64,000 nt of DNA from Misgurnus anguillicaudatus (GCF_027580225.2 NC_073346.2:949001-1013000); one strand, 5' to 3'. Positions 46,031 to 58,579 are shown, counted from the first letter of the stretch. Translations and numbers: made by a program. Notes: generated from the sequence alone by a model not told the origin.

Positions 46031-46266
46031 TTGCCGGCTTCTCAGCGAAAAAAGCTGATTTGATTACTGCACCTGCCTCTCATTATATACCCGCGCGGCT
46101 GGGCAGCGCAGCAGGTGCAAATAATCTGCATGCCAATTTCATTGGCCTTTTTAATAGCTTCTCGAAGTAGATTTGCCACCGCGGAGCGGTTCCCAATTCG
46201 TCGGTCACGACGTGACGTCTCCGTTCCCTTCCTTCAGGGAACGAGGGTTACATACGTAACCGAGAC
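46031..46266 (+). repeat. Right inverted terminal repeat of the DIRS element
   Basis: Reverse complement of 40071-40281 over tttgattactgcacctgcct through ccgcggagcggttccc. The last 75 bp (gacgtgacgtctccgttccc onward) are unique to the right end and are copied in reverse in the internal complementary region. Confidence 0.9.
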
Positions 46267-46499
46267 GATTTCCAATCCTTGTATGCAGGATTTTAGGGTT
46301 AGTGTTATAGTTAATGATAATTACAATAATAACTAATAATAAGACTTTAGTATTAAGAATTTGAGAATATAACAATTTGATAATAAATGAATTATCCAAA
46401 CTCTTGATGAATACTATTGTCATCTTTATGTAAATAATACAGAATATCCTTCAAAATGAGTAGCAATGATGTTGTCAGAAGGGGAAAAAACACAATACT

Positions 46500-46501
<2 letters not shown>

Positions 46502-46555
<54 letters not shown>
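46502..46555. repeat. (CA)n microsatellite
   Basis: About 27 CA units. The Cys-Val-rich minus-strand frame over it is an artefact. Confidence 0.95.
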
Positions 46556-46556
<1 letters not shown>

Positions 46557-47370
46557 GCTGGCTCACACATGATAAAATCCCCAGATAGTGGTTAACACTG
46601 TCATGCCCTGTTTGTGATTTCGGACTCATCATCAGTGTCTGAAGTGTGTGATTCGGGCTGTAAGATGAGGGATATATGCTGAAGTAAATGATATTTTGTC
46701 TCAGTGCATCCTTTGATTGTGGGGTCTTTGATGTATGGACGGAAGTGTTTTGGACACAGAAGCAGGGGGACAGTGTGTGACAACACTGGCAATTTAGACT
46801 ACAGGTGTGCCCAGTGCGCTCAGGAAAGACGGCAACATCAAAAACAGCGCTTCCTCCTAGGATGAAAGAGGGCTTAATTCTAATTGTACAGCCAAGAGAA
46901 GACAAAACAAAACAAAGAAAGGGCAACTTTCTAGTGGCTGTTTTATACAGCTTGTCCCAAAACCACAACAGACGTTTACAGAAACTATGCTTCTGAGCTA
47001 AAGAGATCTGGGTCGCCTGTAGTGTACATTATTTAATGTATGTATTATTGGTGAAAGTAAATGATGTTATTTGTATTGGTAATATTTGTGCCACTATTAT
47101 TGTTTATATCTTTGTAAGGGTACCCTAACAAAAGTTAACTATGGTTATTTTGAAGTGTAGTAACCATGTTTTTTGCTGTATTGGAGTTCAGGAGATTGTC
47201 TTGACTAGGACCACACCCCTAAATGCATTGAAGCAACCGCCGTGTAATTGGTTGATTAGATACTAATAATAATCCTTTAGGTGAGTGTATATTTATTAAA
47301 TATAATAAATAAAGATAATACTAAATAAATATGACAAGCAGTTGTTTTGTTTTCTTTATTATCAACTAAT
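46556..47370. other. Intergenic DNA with no recognised gene
   Basis: A minus-strand frame covers 46426-46968, but half of it derives from the microsatellite and the rest has no domain. Confidence 0.5.
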
Positions 47371-47515
47371 ACGATTCAATTCAATTTTATTTATATAGCG
47401 CTTTTCACAAGTGTTAATTGTTGCAAAGCAGCTTTACATGAAAAGATGTAGGAGAACACAGATAACTGTGACAAACAGTATTAAAGTCCACTTACGGTTT
47501 CACAGCACAATCCAT
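47371..47515 (-). repeat. LINE 3' tail, minus orientation
   Basis: It reads attcaattcaattttattt, then atatagcgcttttcacaag and ttgcaaagcagctttacat, the reverse complement of the tail at about 1150-1223. Only the last 100-150 bp of the element remain. Confidence 0.75.
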
Positions 47516-49394
47516 ACAGCCACACAGGTGGGTAAAATATGAACAAAGTCAAATGTCTGGTTATAACCCTATTCTAGGTTGTTGTTACCCAACTATGGGT
47601 TGAAACAACCCAACCGTTTTTAGAGTGTATGCATTAACAACCATGATTTGCGTATAAAGAGCATGCAGAGTGAAAAGTCTTGCAATACAATCCAAATTCC
47701 TATGTTTCTCTTTATTTCTGTGTTTTACTATTGTCGCTTGTGTTTGGGGTTATGACAACTCTTTGTTACATAAAATGACATCCTAACCCAAACCTCAATT
47801 CTAACCCCAAGTCCAAAGTGACCATGGTTTAAAAATAGACAAAAACATGAAGAAACCTAAATATCAAATGACATCTTATAGCAAATCCCAAATCTAACCC
47901 CAAACCCAAGCAACAATGGTTTAAAAAAGAAACTGAAAAAATGGAGAAACAACACGAAAAGATGCACTGTACCAACCAAGTGAACTGGAAGGACTGGCAT
48001 ATCATATGAACGTGAATGTAGAATTTGGCATTTGTATTGCACAACTTTTAACACTGCATGCTATTTATACGCATTTCATGAGAATGGGTTGGCATTAAAT
48101 AATCTGCACATATGTACAACTGATAGAATGCAGACTGAGCAAAAAATGTAAACTGCTTGCCCTACAGCAAACCAGAAATTACAGCCCAAAAGAACACATT
48201 CATAGAGGAGTTTCCAAAAACAACAACATTAAGGGACAAAAAACTGTGTACTGGCGTTGACAACAGTGGAGTGGGAAAAAAGCAGACCCCCACCCCCTCA
48301 AGTCAACTGACCCTTTATCAGATCCATGATGCCTCTCTGACTCACAGCTCATAGCTGGAAATAGTATTAGAGAATGGAACCAAATAGTCCAGTAACGTGT
48401 TTTGGGACTTTACAGCTTTTTCATATTAGAATACTGGATAGATTGACACACCAAAGAACAGTTAGATCAAAGAACAAGTCGTCTGAGATCCATTATACTT
48501 TGCTTGTACTTCTTGCAAATTACAATTTTATAACGATAAGACTTTTGTGCAGCTAAGCAATACAGAAATAGCCCACTTGATCAGTTTCATAGTTTGTTGC
48601 TGTCATGTTCAAATATTAAGAGCCCCTAGAACATTGCTAAAACAATGTTATTTTGTCTAGTCTTGGTGTATATGTTCGCATAGGTTATATGCTTCAAAAA
48701 ACACACAATTTTCCACACACCGTACATTATTGTTGCTCTTCAATGTCGTGCTTAAAACGCATTGATTTAGTACAAAGTCTTTGGTTCTGAAAGGCGCAGT
48801 GCTCCGTTTGGCCAGCTATCCAGTGCATTGTAATTGGCCCGAGTACCTCTTGCGTCAGTTGGGAATGTTACGCTCCTTTCCAAATTTGGAAGATTAGCTC
48901 ACAATGCAATACTGACAGAAGTTATAATATCATCTTCACTATCTAATCAATACGTGCCGAATCTGATCCAGAAAATGCAGATGACTATGCTGATCATTTA
49001 CCTTTGCCAGCGTGGCTTGAACAGGACATAACAGATTCGTAAGGTAAGGATATTAGATTCATTTTTACGATATGTGTACGTAAATTAATTGTTACTTCTG
49101 ATGATTTGCAATGTTATGTTTTAATCAGGCAGGATAAAGGATTTATAGAAAATGTTAAAGTGAGTGTATCTGCTGCATTCTGTTGTAATGACACATGTGT
49201 AAATAAAGTTTTCTGACATTAAGAGCATACACGGTCAGCGTTATTGGGTGTTTTTTTATATTCCTGAATCAAATGTTAGTTTAACCAAAGTTTAATATGT
49301 TTTCTGAACTGTTTTAAAATACATTCCAATAACATTGTCAACGCATTACTATACAAATAAAAACAATACTGTATAACATAACATAATTGGAAAA
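47516..49394. other. Intergenic DNA; small direct duplication near 47776-47940
   Basis: Two units of about 95 bp share atgacatc, ctaaccccaa and atggtttaaaaa words. No recognised gene. Confidence 0.5.
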
Positions 49395-50005
49395 TTGCAA
49401 CGTATGTAACCCTTGTTTCCTGAAGGAAGGGAACGGAGACATTAAATGTGACCGGCGAATTGGGAACTGCTTCGCAGAGACTAATCTACTTCGAGGAACT
49501 AACAAAACACCAATGAACTTGGTAAGCAGGCATTTGCATCTGCTGGCGCCTCCCCGCCCCACGAGTATTTAATGTGGAGCAGGTGCATTACCAAATCAGC
49601 TAAATTTTTTGCTGAGATAGCCGAGCATCAGTGCCTGGCCTGGTAACAGCAATGGAACAGCAAACTGTGGCGAAGGGACGTGACATCTCCATTCCCTTCC
49701 TTTAGGGAACAAGGGTTACATACGTAACTGAGACGTTCCCTTTCAGTCGGTCACTATGACGTCACGTTCTGACCGACGAATTGGGAATCCCTACCAAAGC
49801 GCCACTGCAGCTGGACCCTTCCAGTGCCTGCAGAAGCCTTCTGCCCTCCACGTAGGGGGCGGAACCTAAGGCTAACTACAAAAAGCTGGTCACTACCTGT
49901 TCCTTAACCCACAATAGTGAACCAGCGAACTGGGGAAACGACCTAGTCTGGGCAGAACTAGGAACACTGTGGAAGCGGGGCTCTGCTAAGGGAAAAAGTG
50001 GAGAA
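49395..50005 (-). mobile_element. Third DIRS copy: 3' end only, minus strand
   Basis: From 49399 acgtatgtaacccttgtttc begins the reverse complement of the DIRS right terminus. gacgttccctttcagtcggt near 49732 is the internal complementary region, and cgccactgcagctggaccct onward is the 3' UTR. No coding region is present, so it is truncated. The similarity to 45600-46266 is clear but with many substitutions. Confidence 0.88.
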
Positions 50006-50504
50006 TTTTAGTTAAAGGAGGGCCAGTAGATCAGTGGTGTGATGACCTTCACGACAACAGGAACTGGGTCTGTTAGTCTCAGTGTCCTCGGGTTCGAGGA
50101 TGAGACAGGGAAAGAGAAACAAAATTCTATTAGTGTAGGGGTAGAAGTTAAATATGTAAACTTTATCTAAAGACACCGCTGAGCTAAACATTGCACAGAT
50201 TTTAGTGCTATTGTGATCAATCTCATGCAGATCGACAGGCAGATGACACTGAAGTAATGTGAGAGCCATCTGAAATCATGTAGAGCAGTCCACTCTCATG
50301 GAACATTGATTTTATCTGCCTGTCGGTCTATTTTCACACAACGATGCAATAGTCACAAGTCAAAATCTGGTTCCAAGGTTGTCAGATTAGTTGTGAAGAT
50401 ATTTTATGCCTTCTTGTACACTGTTAAACCTTACCAGGCTTTTTAGGAGTAAATTACTGGCAACACTGTTGCCAGCTAGTTATTGTACAGCATCTGGCTA
50501 GATA
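50006..50504. other. No recognised feature
   Basis: No supported frame or repeat. Confidence 0.45.
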
Positions 50505-50739
50505 ACCACATGAGAACAAAACAAAATGAACCTGCACAGAACTAAGGACACAATGACATTATATAGAAAAAAACAATCAAGATAACAAGAGACAAGACAC
50601 CGGAGGCACACGACTCAATAAACAAGACCATGAACCTCCACATAGAGCATGGGACTGCCAAAACTCTGCCATCATGACTCCTGCCATCATGACTAGATAT
50701 AAATACAAAACAAGACTCCTTGGCAGGATCCTGACAATA
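50505..50739 (-). repeat. LTR fragment related to the one at 16404-16883
   Basis: The minus-strand end reads TGTCAGGATCCTGCC, the same first 15 bases as the LTR at 16404. The following bases are only loosely similar, so it is a diverged family member or fragment. The far end is not defined. Confidence 0.5.
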
Positions 50740-51690
50740 GATAAATACAAATAGACAAATTATTTTAAGACACTTAACAAAATCATGTCAAATCTCACCC
50801 TAATCCCACCAGGTTATTTCAAACCTGCAGTAATTCAACATAATTTAAATGACCTTCTTATATACTTACAATTCAAGCATTAACAAAAATGCTCCATATA
50901 ACTCAAAGTAGAAACCAGAAATAATAATTTAAAAAAAATCTGATGCTGCACAAAAACTAAAAATTAATCAAAGCCAATGTTTTTTCTAATCTTTGACATG
51001 CCAAGACTGTGAAAAGGGTTAAAAAACTCCAGTCCAAAATCACTTTTTATATTGAAAATAAGTCATTTTGTGTTTTTTTCCCAAATAAGTAACATCACTT
51101 ATGATGAACTTGGCAATTAAAGAGTTACAATCATGGAATTTTTGTAAATATTTGGTCATTTTGATAAGTACTGAGGTTGATTAACAGATTTATTTATTTT
51201 ATTTACAACAGTTTCATTTAGTGGCATTTTTTGGCCACAAACAACATGAAAGGTGAATTTGATCAATACGTAAGGGTTAATGTTGATAGGAAATGCTTAA
51301 AACTTGCTAATCAGGAAGCTATTTGGAATCTTACCTTTATGTGTTTTAAAGACACTCACAAATATTTTAACAGTTTACTTACTTATAGTTGTGTGATCCA
51401 TTTTCAGCTTTTAAACATACAAATCCACTATTATATTGTTAAACACAGCACGCTCCAGAGTAAACAAACAAACAAACAAACAAAGTTTATCAAGGCAAAT
51501 TGGTGACACCTACACCTGTGGATGAATAGTTTTTTATGCATGCACATGTATGTGTGCGTATGTGTGTGTTAATGCATTAATCCTTGTTTTCTGACTGAAG
51601 ATGTAAACAGTTTTCAATAAATTGTGACGTAGTGCATTATGGGGAATGTAGAGGACAGTAATTTACCAGATAATATTACAGTTATTTCCC
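50740..51690. other. Intergenic DNA with no recognised gene
   Basis: AT-rich. An (AAAC)n run lies near 51462-51484. Confidence 0.5.
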
Positions 51691-52180
51691 TTAATTCTTT
51701 CACCGCCAGCGTTTTTTTAAAAAGTTGCCAGCCAGCGCCAGCGTTTTTCATGATTTTCACAAAAGTTTAATGCCTTCCAGAAAATGTTCTTCTTCAAATA
51801 TATAAACATACAATATACCAAATGAAAGAACAGACCCTCTGCTTTCAAACAAAAAAAAACGTTTCATCATACCTTAAGTGGTTCTTTTGTAATCAGCTTT
51901 TGAATATGGGTAGGTTTCTGCAAAAACACCACATTTTGAGCAAAAAGCAGAGATCATTCCATTTTTGTGACGGACTTTTCATAGAGTTCCCATTCAGAGC
52001 GATCTTTAAAACAGACACGGACATGCAGCAGCTTGCCATAGGACAATACTTCCAGTTTTAAAAAGTTGCCACCTAGTGGATAATAGCGGTATTGCGGAAA
52101 GACGGAAATACTCGTCATTGGCGGCGAAACGTTTTCTCTTGATTGACGAGATATCTCGTCAATGGCGGGGAAAGAGTTAA
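51691..52180. mobile_element. TTAA-flanked MITE, family A, copy 1
   Basis: TTAA flanks both ends (51691-51694 and 52177-52180). The left end is ttctttcaccgccagcg and the right end is ggcggggaaagagttaa. A palindromic block ttgacgagatatctcgtcaa lies near the right end. Copy 2 is at 56473-57237. It encodes nothing. Confidence 0.8.
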
Positions 52181-52335
52181 TTGGTGCAAAGAGTAATTTA
52201 CTGTAGTTTATTAGTAGTGCAGCATAACTGCACCTCATATCACAGTAAAATACCTTTCACCGATGTTAAAGCTTAATACTGCCAATTTTACAGTTATTTA
52301 CCCAGAAATCTACAGCAAGGTTTAACAGTGTAAGA

Positions 52336-52528
52336 CAGTGTTCTTCACTCCCAATCCTGGAGAGCCGGTGTCCTGCAGAGTTTAGCTCCAACCTTAATCA
52401 AACACACCTACCTGTGATCTTCTAGTGATCATGAAGACATTGATTAGCTTGCTCAGGTGTGTTTGATTAAGGTTGGAGCTAAACTCTGCAGGACACCGGC
52501 TCTCCAGGGCTGGGAGTGAAGAACACTG
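52336..52528. mobile_element. Palindromic hAT-type MITE, 193 bp, perfect target duplication
   Basis: The arms of about 75 bp are nearly perfect reverse complements, starting cagtgttcttcactccca and ending tgggagtgaagaacactg, with a spacer of about 35 bp. GTGTAAGA lies on both sides (52328-52335 and 52529-52536), an 8-bp duplication as for hAT. Confidence 0.92.
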
Positions 52529-52536
52529 GTGTAAGA

Positions 52537-54640
52537 CATTAGTAGGTAAAAGGATTAAGTTGAATGTGAATGAAAGTTTATTCTGATAATCACTTGTGTC
52601 GATAAATAGCTGTCTACATCATCCATATCTTCAGGGGACACAACTTTTCCTGTTTACTGAACTTTCTCTGTGATTTACTGTACCATGATTGTGGAGAACA
52701 CTCTTAATTGATTATATTTAAAAGCTTGCCCAAGATTTACAAATCTTTCAAAAGGTAATCAACAAATCAAATGATGTGTGTGTTTAAACTGTAGGATCAG
52801 GGATATTTCCAAGAGAAAACACAGCCCACCACAGGTCAGGATAACAGGGTTGCTAGACTGCTCTTCATTCCCCACATCAGTTAAAAGGCAAGTGTGGCTT
52901 TCTCGGCTACCAACCAGCCTTTAATCAAAGGTTTTTCTTTCATTTTTGTTGCCCGCCACCCTACTAATACACCCACAAACTTTTTCAACACTATATTTCC
53001 TCTAAATTTCTTTCCCTACCTGCTCCCTACCTTCTAAAACTGTTGCTGGGTGGTCTCAGCTTCTGATTTTTGCCAGCAAGGTTCTGGGGGTAGTTATAGG
53101 ACTTCCTCCTCTGCCTCTTTGCTTCCTGTGGCATTAGGCTTCAAAAGGCCTCACAACACCCACACACAAGATGCACACAAGGGATGTTTCCTCGCCAATA
53201 TTTAGGGTTAACCGCTACTCTTTGGTGCAACCCTTCCCTTGCGAATCTGTGGGCAACAACTCCAACAGCAGTCAAAGGACAGTTGCTAACCAACCACACA
53301 TGTGGCCTCTGTATCTAATTCTAATATTTTAAATTCGGTGTCCCTTTCTGATATTTAATTTCCGACAAACACTGAAAGAAAAATTCCTTTTACAACATTG
53401 TTGACCATCTGCAGAAAAGCCTAAACGAGTCCTTATACTTTCTCCTTGACTAAATGTGTAGCAGCGACCAGTGACAGAGTGGGAGGGGCATTTATGGCAG
53501 TGGGAGGCGCCTTTCTTTAATTGTTTTCTTTGGGCAGTAAGCATTTTGCGTGCAGTTTATGTGCGCTGAACACCTCACGTTTTTGCCACCTGCCACGCAC
53601 ATTTGCAGGAGCGCTCTATGCGGCTGAAGTTGAAAAAAGCTCAACTCTGAGCAGAAAAGTTTTCAATGTCATTCACGTTTTTTCCATTGTCAAATCGAAT
53701 GAGGGGAGAAGCGGGCCTTCTGTTGTGGTGACAGAAGTTTACAGTGGCTTGGAATAACTGGAGACTGCACCGTCTCCTGCATGTTTGTGCACCTCTCACC
53801 CTCGATCAAACTAATATAACAGCAAACCAGAGTTTCAAGAGCGCTGGCGCTTCAATATTTGATTGACAGGACTGCTGCCTCGGTAGTCGCCTATAGCCTC
53901 TGTGTGATCGGCCCTAATACATTGGAAAGTTCCTCCAAAATAAATGATTAATTGATACTAATATCAGCATGTTTGGAGCTGTTGTATTAAATTGTTTCTT
54001 TTTTTACTTTTCCACCCCCAAAAATGATTTCAATATCGCCTGTATTAACTAGACTCTTAAATGCAGCTCACTGAGTCATAATTTCTAAGAAAAAACTTCT
54101 GCTTTTCTCCAAACTGAGGGAAGCATTGAGAGGCTTGTGGGAAAAATCATTTATAGAGAGAGGCTATTTGAGGACCTAAAGTGATGGTGATGTCATAAGA
54201 CATGAGAATGGTTCCTTTTTTTCACACGCACAAGGCTTATTTCTCGAAGGTGAAGACGTAAATTCTCAACACTGTAATACCAACATTCTGTGTCAAGCCT
54301 TGTGAGTCTGTAAATGTGTGTCTGACATAAGAAGTTACCCTTCATTGCTTCATTCACACCACAATATTCATGTCCTAGGCCTTTAAACATCGCAGAAGTA
54401 GTGTCAACCCTTATTTGATGATGAAGGTTTCAATTGTATGTGAAGTGAAAGTGTGAGAAAGTGGATTCTTGGCTTTGGACAGGCATTACAATCCAGAAAA
54501 GTAATTGCATTTGTGGTTTGATTTGCGGAAGTGAGAGTCATTGTTTGTCACTGGAGGTTTGACGGGGAAATGCTTTTCTGCTGATTTCAGATGTTTAGAT
54601 CTGAATTAGCCTTCCCACAAAAGACCTTAACTCAGCTACA
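52537..54640. other. Intergenic DNA with no recognised gene
   Basis: Short frames only (for example 53521-53757) with no domains. C- and T-rich patches occur near 52960-53060. Confidence 0.5.
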
Positions 54641-54734
<94 letters not shown>

Positions 54735-54735
54735 C
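54641..54735. repeat. (ATCT)n microsatellite
   Basis: About 23 tetranucleotide units. Confidence 0.95.
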
Positions 54736-55040
54736 TTAGACAAGTGTTTCTGATAAAGAGAGCAAAAGATAAGAGTTATAGAATTACTTGTTGAGTTTAA
54801 ATTTCCTTCATTGGTTTCTCACTTCCAATTAAGCTTTGGGTCCTGAAGGTGGCCAGTGAAACAGATATGGATGTGTTATAAGCTTTACACTGTCACCTTC
54901 TCAGTTTTCAAGCCACTTGTTCAATGAATGAAAACCTGCCCTCCATGTCAGCTGAGAAGACAATATGGATGTATATGGCTGAGTTCTAATAAAACCCTTT
55001 TACTCACATTTTGTTACATTTATACTAATAAGGTTAATGC

Positions 55041-55200
55041 CTGGTTTCACAGACAAGGCTTACAGTAAGGCTAGACCCGGACAAAAATGAATGTTTGAGC
55101 TGTCTGAAAACAACTTATCCTAAAATATGTCAGTATCATTGTTGTCTCAAGATGCACACCAATTATGTTTTTTTCTAATTTTACATTCTATGTACATGCT
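55041..55200 (+). repeat. MITE-like repeat, plus orientation
   Basis: It starts cctggtttcacagacaaggc and contains gtttgagctgtctgaaaac, taaaatatgtcagtatcatt and gtctcaagatgcacacc. It is the opposite-orientation relative of 35590-35770. The right end is not resolved. Confidence 0.6.
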
Positions 55201-55477
55201 GTATTACATAATTACCCACTAAACTAAAGATTATCTTGTTTTAGGGATATTTAGCTAGTATTGCTTACCAAGAAGAAAATGATTGTAACTACTTGACCTG
55301 CTTTAAATTTATTCTGACTCGTAGATACAGGGCAAGTAACTAAAGATGTCCGTTTTGGCAGCCAACACCTCACACCATCACACGTACCTTACATAAAATA
55401 TTTAAGCTTCTCGTTTACACATAATAATGCCTAAATCGCTTTCTCATTATTAGAGTCAAGGTGAAAACAGAGAGGTA

Positions 55478-55481
<4 letters not shown>

Positions 55482-55543
<62 letters not shown>

Positions 55544-55556
55544 TAGATAGATAGAG
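55482..55556. repeat. (GA)n microsatellite with a short GATA run
   Basis: Alternating GA from about 55482, followed by three GATA units before returning to GA. Confidence 0.95.
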
Positions 55557-55596
55557 AGAGCTGCCCAAGCACTATTGGTTAGATGAGGGTTTAGAT

Positions 55597-55900
55597 CAGT
55601 GTTTCTCAAACTTTTTCAGTCCAAGGACGCACTACCTAACAGAATCCCACTCTAACACGCCCCCAAAAAACAACAATATAGGAAGGATATGCTAAATTGA
55701 AGTGTAATATGCAAGTCAAAACTAATTATTTAAACACAAATGCAATGATATGTTCAGAAATTCTTATATGAATTTTATTTCATTTGAAAAAGTAAATGTG
55801 AAATTAGTTGCAGCTTAATATGAATAACAAACTGCACATGTGAAAAATAAACTGCAATTAAACATACTTTAACTGCCTATGTCCCACTTAATGTCATTCC
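55597..55900 (+). repeat. Left end of a hAT-type element
   Basis: It starts cagtgtttctcaaacttttt, a terminal motif common in hAT (Charlie-like) elements. No matching right end or target duplication was found, so the copy is truncated and its right limit is a guess. Confidence 0.45.
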
Positions 55901-56472
55901 AAAGAGCCATTAATTTCAAACTGAGGTGGTTGGTATAGGAAGTCTATGGTTGTAACTATGGTAGGCCTAACAATAAAATTCTGAAAAAATGTTCCCCTTA
56001 ATGTCCAATATCACTGAAATTACAGGGATTTTACACATGAAACAAAAACTAGTACATAACAAAACTAATAGATCTGTGGATTTTAGATGCTTTCTGTTGA
56101 CGCCTGATCTTTTCTTTTGACTGTGTGGAAGTGTGAAAAAATAAAAAAGCAGATTATGACAAAAAGTCAACTAAATGTTTTGATGTGGGGCAACCTTCCA
56201 ATCTCTCTGATGAAGCCAACACAGAAGTGATTTAAACTGCAATTCATCGACTGGGTGCTAGAGGCTGGATCCAAAAGGGAGTAAATTCCCATAGACCCCC
56301 ATGTTAAACTGTCCAACTTTACAGCAGGAAATAATATGTTTACAGCCTGCCACAAAAAAATGTTGTTGGTCTAAATAGATAATTTTGCCCTTCGTGACAA
56401 CTGAGGGTGGTGATTTTTTTTGTAACTGATCTGTTTAAATTATATTACTGTAAGCCTTAAAGTTCTGCATAA

Positions 56473-57237
56473 TTAACTCTTTCACCGCCAGCGTTTAAAA
56501 AAAAGTGGTTACACTTTATTTTGATAGTCCACTTTAGACATTCTACTAACTATAAATAACTTTGCAACTACATGTCAACTAACTTTCAATATTTTGCAAC
56601 TATACGTCAACTAACTGTCATTAGAGTGTTAGTAGACTGTAAGGGTTAGGGTTAGGGAAGAGGTTTGGGTTAGTGGAATAAGTTGACATGCACATGCAAA
56701 GATACTTCTAGACAGTTGAATGTCTGTTGACATATCATTGCAATCAAGTGTTAGTAGATATTAAGCAGACAGTTTACTAATTCTCTAAAGATTGGTAGTT
56801 GATAAGTAGTTGATAAGTAGTTGCAAAGTTACTTATAATTAGTAAAATGTCTAAAGTGGACTATCAAAATAAAGTGTTACCCTTTAAATATATAAACATA
56901 CAATATATCAAATGAAAGAACAGACACTCTGCTTTCAAACAAAAAAAAAACGTTTCATCCTACCTTCAGTAGTTCTTTTGTAATCAGTTTTTGAATATGG
57001 GTAGGTTTCTGCAAAAACACCACATTTTGAGCAAAAAGCAGAGATAATTCCATTTTTGTGACGGACTTTTCATAGAGTTCCCATTCAGAGCGATCTTTTC
57101 CGGGTTTAAAAAGTTACGGAAGTTGCCACCTGGTGGATAATAGCGGTATTGCGGAAAGACTGAAATACTCGTCATTGGCGGGAAAGCGTTTTCTCTTGAT
57201 TGACGAGATATCTCGTCAATGGCGGCGAAAGATTTAA
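56473..57237. mobile_element. TTAA-flanked MITE, family A, copy 2, itself interrupted
   Basis: The left end is TTAActctttcaccgccag and the right end is ggcggcgaaagattTAA. From about 56885 to 57237 it matches 51795-52180 closely apart from a 45-bp gap. The first part is replaced by another MITE (56507-56881). Confidence 0.82.
56507..56881. mobile_element. MITE with 40-bp inverted repeats nested in family A copy 2
   Basis: The left end ggttacactttattttgata continues gtccactttagacattctac. The right end is its reverse complement, ending aaataaagtgttacc, with one or two mismatches over 40 bp. No clear target duplication, and about 70 bp of the host MITE are missing at the site. Confidence 0.85.
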
Positions 57238-58579
57238 GGGTGTGGCCACTTGAGTGACAGGTGAACTGCTACTGCTGGTTTTAGCAAGCAACCACCTCAG
57301 CAACTGCCTTGAAATGTGGAGGGTGAACAAAGTGTGAACAAATGTTACTTGCTCAGTGACTGAGAAAAGCTGTAATAACATATAGATATAACACATATAC
57401 AGAGGTGGAAAGTAAAGATTTACATTTACTCACGTTACTGTAATTGAGTAGTTTTTTTTGTGTACTTTTACTTTTTTGAGTAGGTTTTAAAATCTGTACT
57501 TTTACTTTTACTTAAGTATGTTTTGTTTAAAGTATTGTACTTCGCTACATTTTAAATCATATCCCTTACTGAGTAAAAAATATTTAAAAAAATAGGCGCG
57601 CGCTAATACAGACCTGCCTCAGTTCAAATCTTATGAAAGAAACCCCTGGTCATATTTAAGCGACCACTTTCCACTTTCCAGTCAGTCTTTCAGTTCAGGT
57701 GGCATGGAAGCCGTCACGCAGTGTCTTCTTCACAACATTTTTACACCTGGTATTAAGACGCGCTTTGGTCGATTGGATTATAAATGGACAAGAGAGACGC
57801 ATTCCCGCTTACATTTGGTGTTTTTAATCCGTCTCTTTGTCGACTTGCGAGTTAAAACGCAAGCGGGAGAAATGACGCGAGACGGAGAAATGACACGTTT
57901 AAACTACGCGCAGCCGTGCACTTATATATCACTATATGAGATTACTGCTGCTTGTGTTTTTAGGTAACATGCTCATTTCAGAGCAATTGATTCAATAAGC
58001 TTGCGCAACTCTACACCCTTGCTAAATAAAAGAGGCGGAGCGAAGACGCTTTATTTTTATAAAAGTCTAAGGTTTGCACGGAACCCTCGGTTTGTGTTAT
58101 AAAAACGTTGTGCACAACATTAAACATAGCGTACATTAGAATGTGCTCCGTCAAGCATTGTCTTCGTAACTGTGAGTGGCTAACTAATTTGTGAAGAACA
58201 CAACTTACTGTAAAGCTAATATTAATCAATGACTTCATAAGTTTCTCTTTATAACGTTATTCTCGTCAAAACTGCAAATGATGCAAGTTTTATGTATTTT
58301 GTTCTCTTTGTGTTTTAAAGTTATTTATAATAAGTCAAGTTTACTGTTTAGTGCACTGATATCAGACTAACTTCTTGCCTATAGTACATATCTTTGTCAC
58401 ATCAATATAAGTGTTGGATCACCACATTTGTGATCACCACATATGTGAGTGATCATTGCATTGCATTGTATTTATTCATATACAGTATATTATGTTAAAG
58501 TATATAATGTATTCTATGTACAGTACTTTAGTATAATATACTGTAGTATATACTGAACTATAATATACACATAAAGAAT

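Larger units (their letters stand above)
40071..46266 (+). mobile_element. DIRS-type tyrosine-recombinase retrotransposon, structurally complete
   Basis: At 6.2 kb it is GC-rich against AT-rich flanks. It starts gttccctttcagtcggtcac and ends gttacatacgtaaccgagac. Inverted terminal repeats (about 40071-40281 and 46031-46266) flank gag-like, RT/RNase H and tyrosine recombinase ORFs plus an internal complementary region at 45871-45982. There is no target-site duplication (flanks agaagtatat and gatttccaat), as expected for recombinase-mediated insertion. RT is fully open, gag has one frameshift and the recombinase one TGA, so the copy is young but probably not autonomous. Older or partial relatives are at 1224-10735 and 49395-50005. 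Confidence 0.95.
56160..57330. repeat. Older dispersed repeat, split by a nested MITE
   Basis: The first part (gtggggcaaccttccaatct to agttctgcataa) and the last part (gggtgtggccacttgagtga to caaccacctcagcaac) read like two halves of one element. They are interrupted at a TTAA by family A MITE copy 2 (56473-57237). The element boundaries are approximate. Confidence 0.5.

Noticed and set aside
40071..46266. Interpretation as an LTR retrotransposon or endogenous retrovirus
   Set aside because: Terminal repeats are inverted, there is a tyrosine recombinase instead of an integrase, no protease was recognised, and no target duplication is present.
46426..46968. 180-codon minus-strand ORF
   Set aside because: A large part is the (CA)n microsatellite read as Cys-Val; the remainder has no domain and no splice support.
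54591..54794. ORF of repeated Ile-Tyr-Leu-Ser
   Set aside because: Translation of the (ATCT)n microsatellite.
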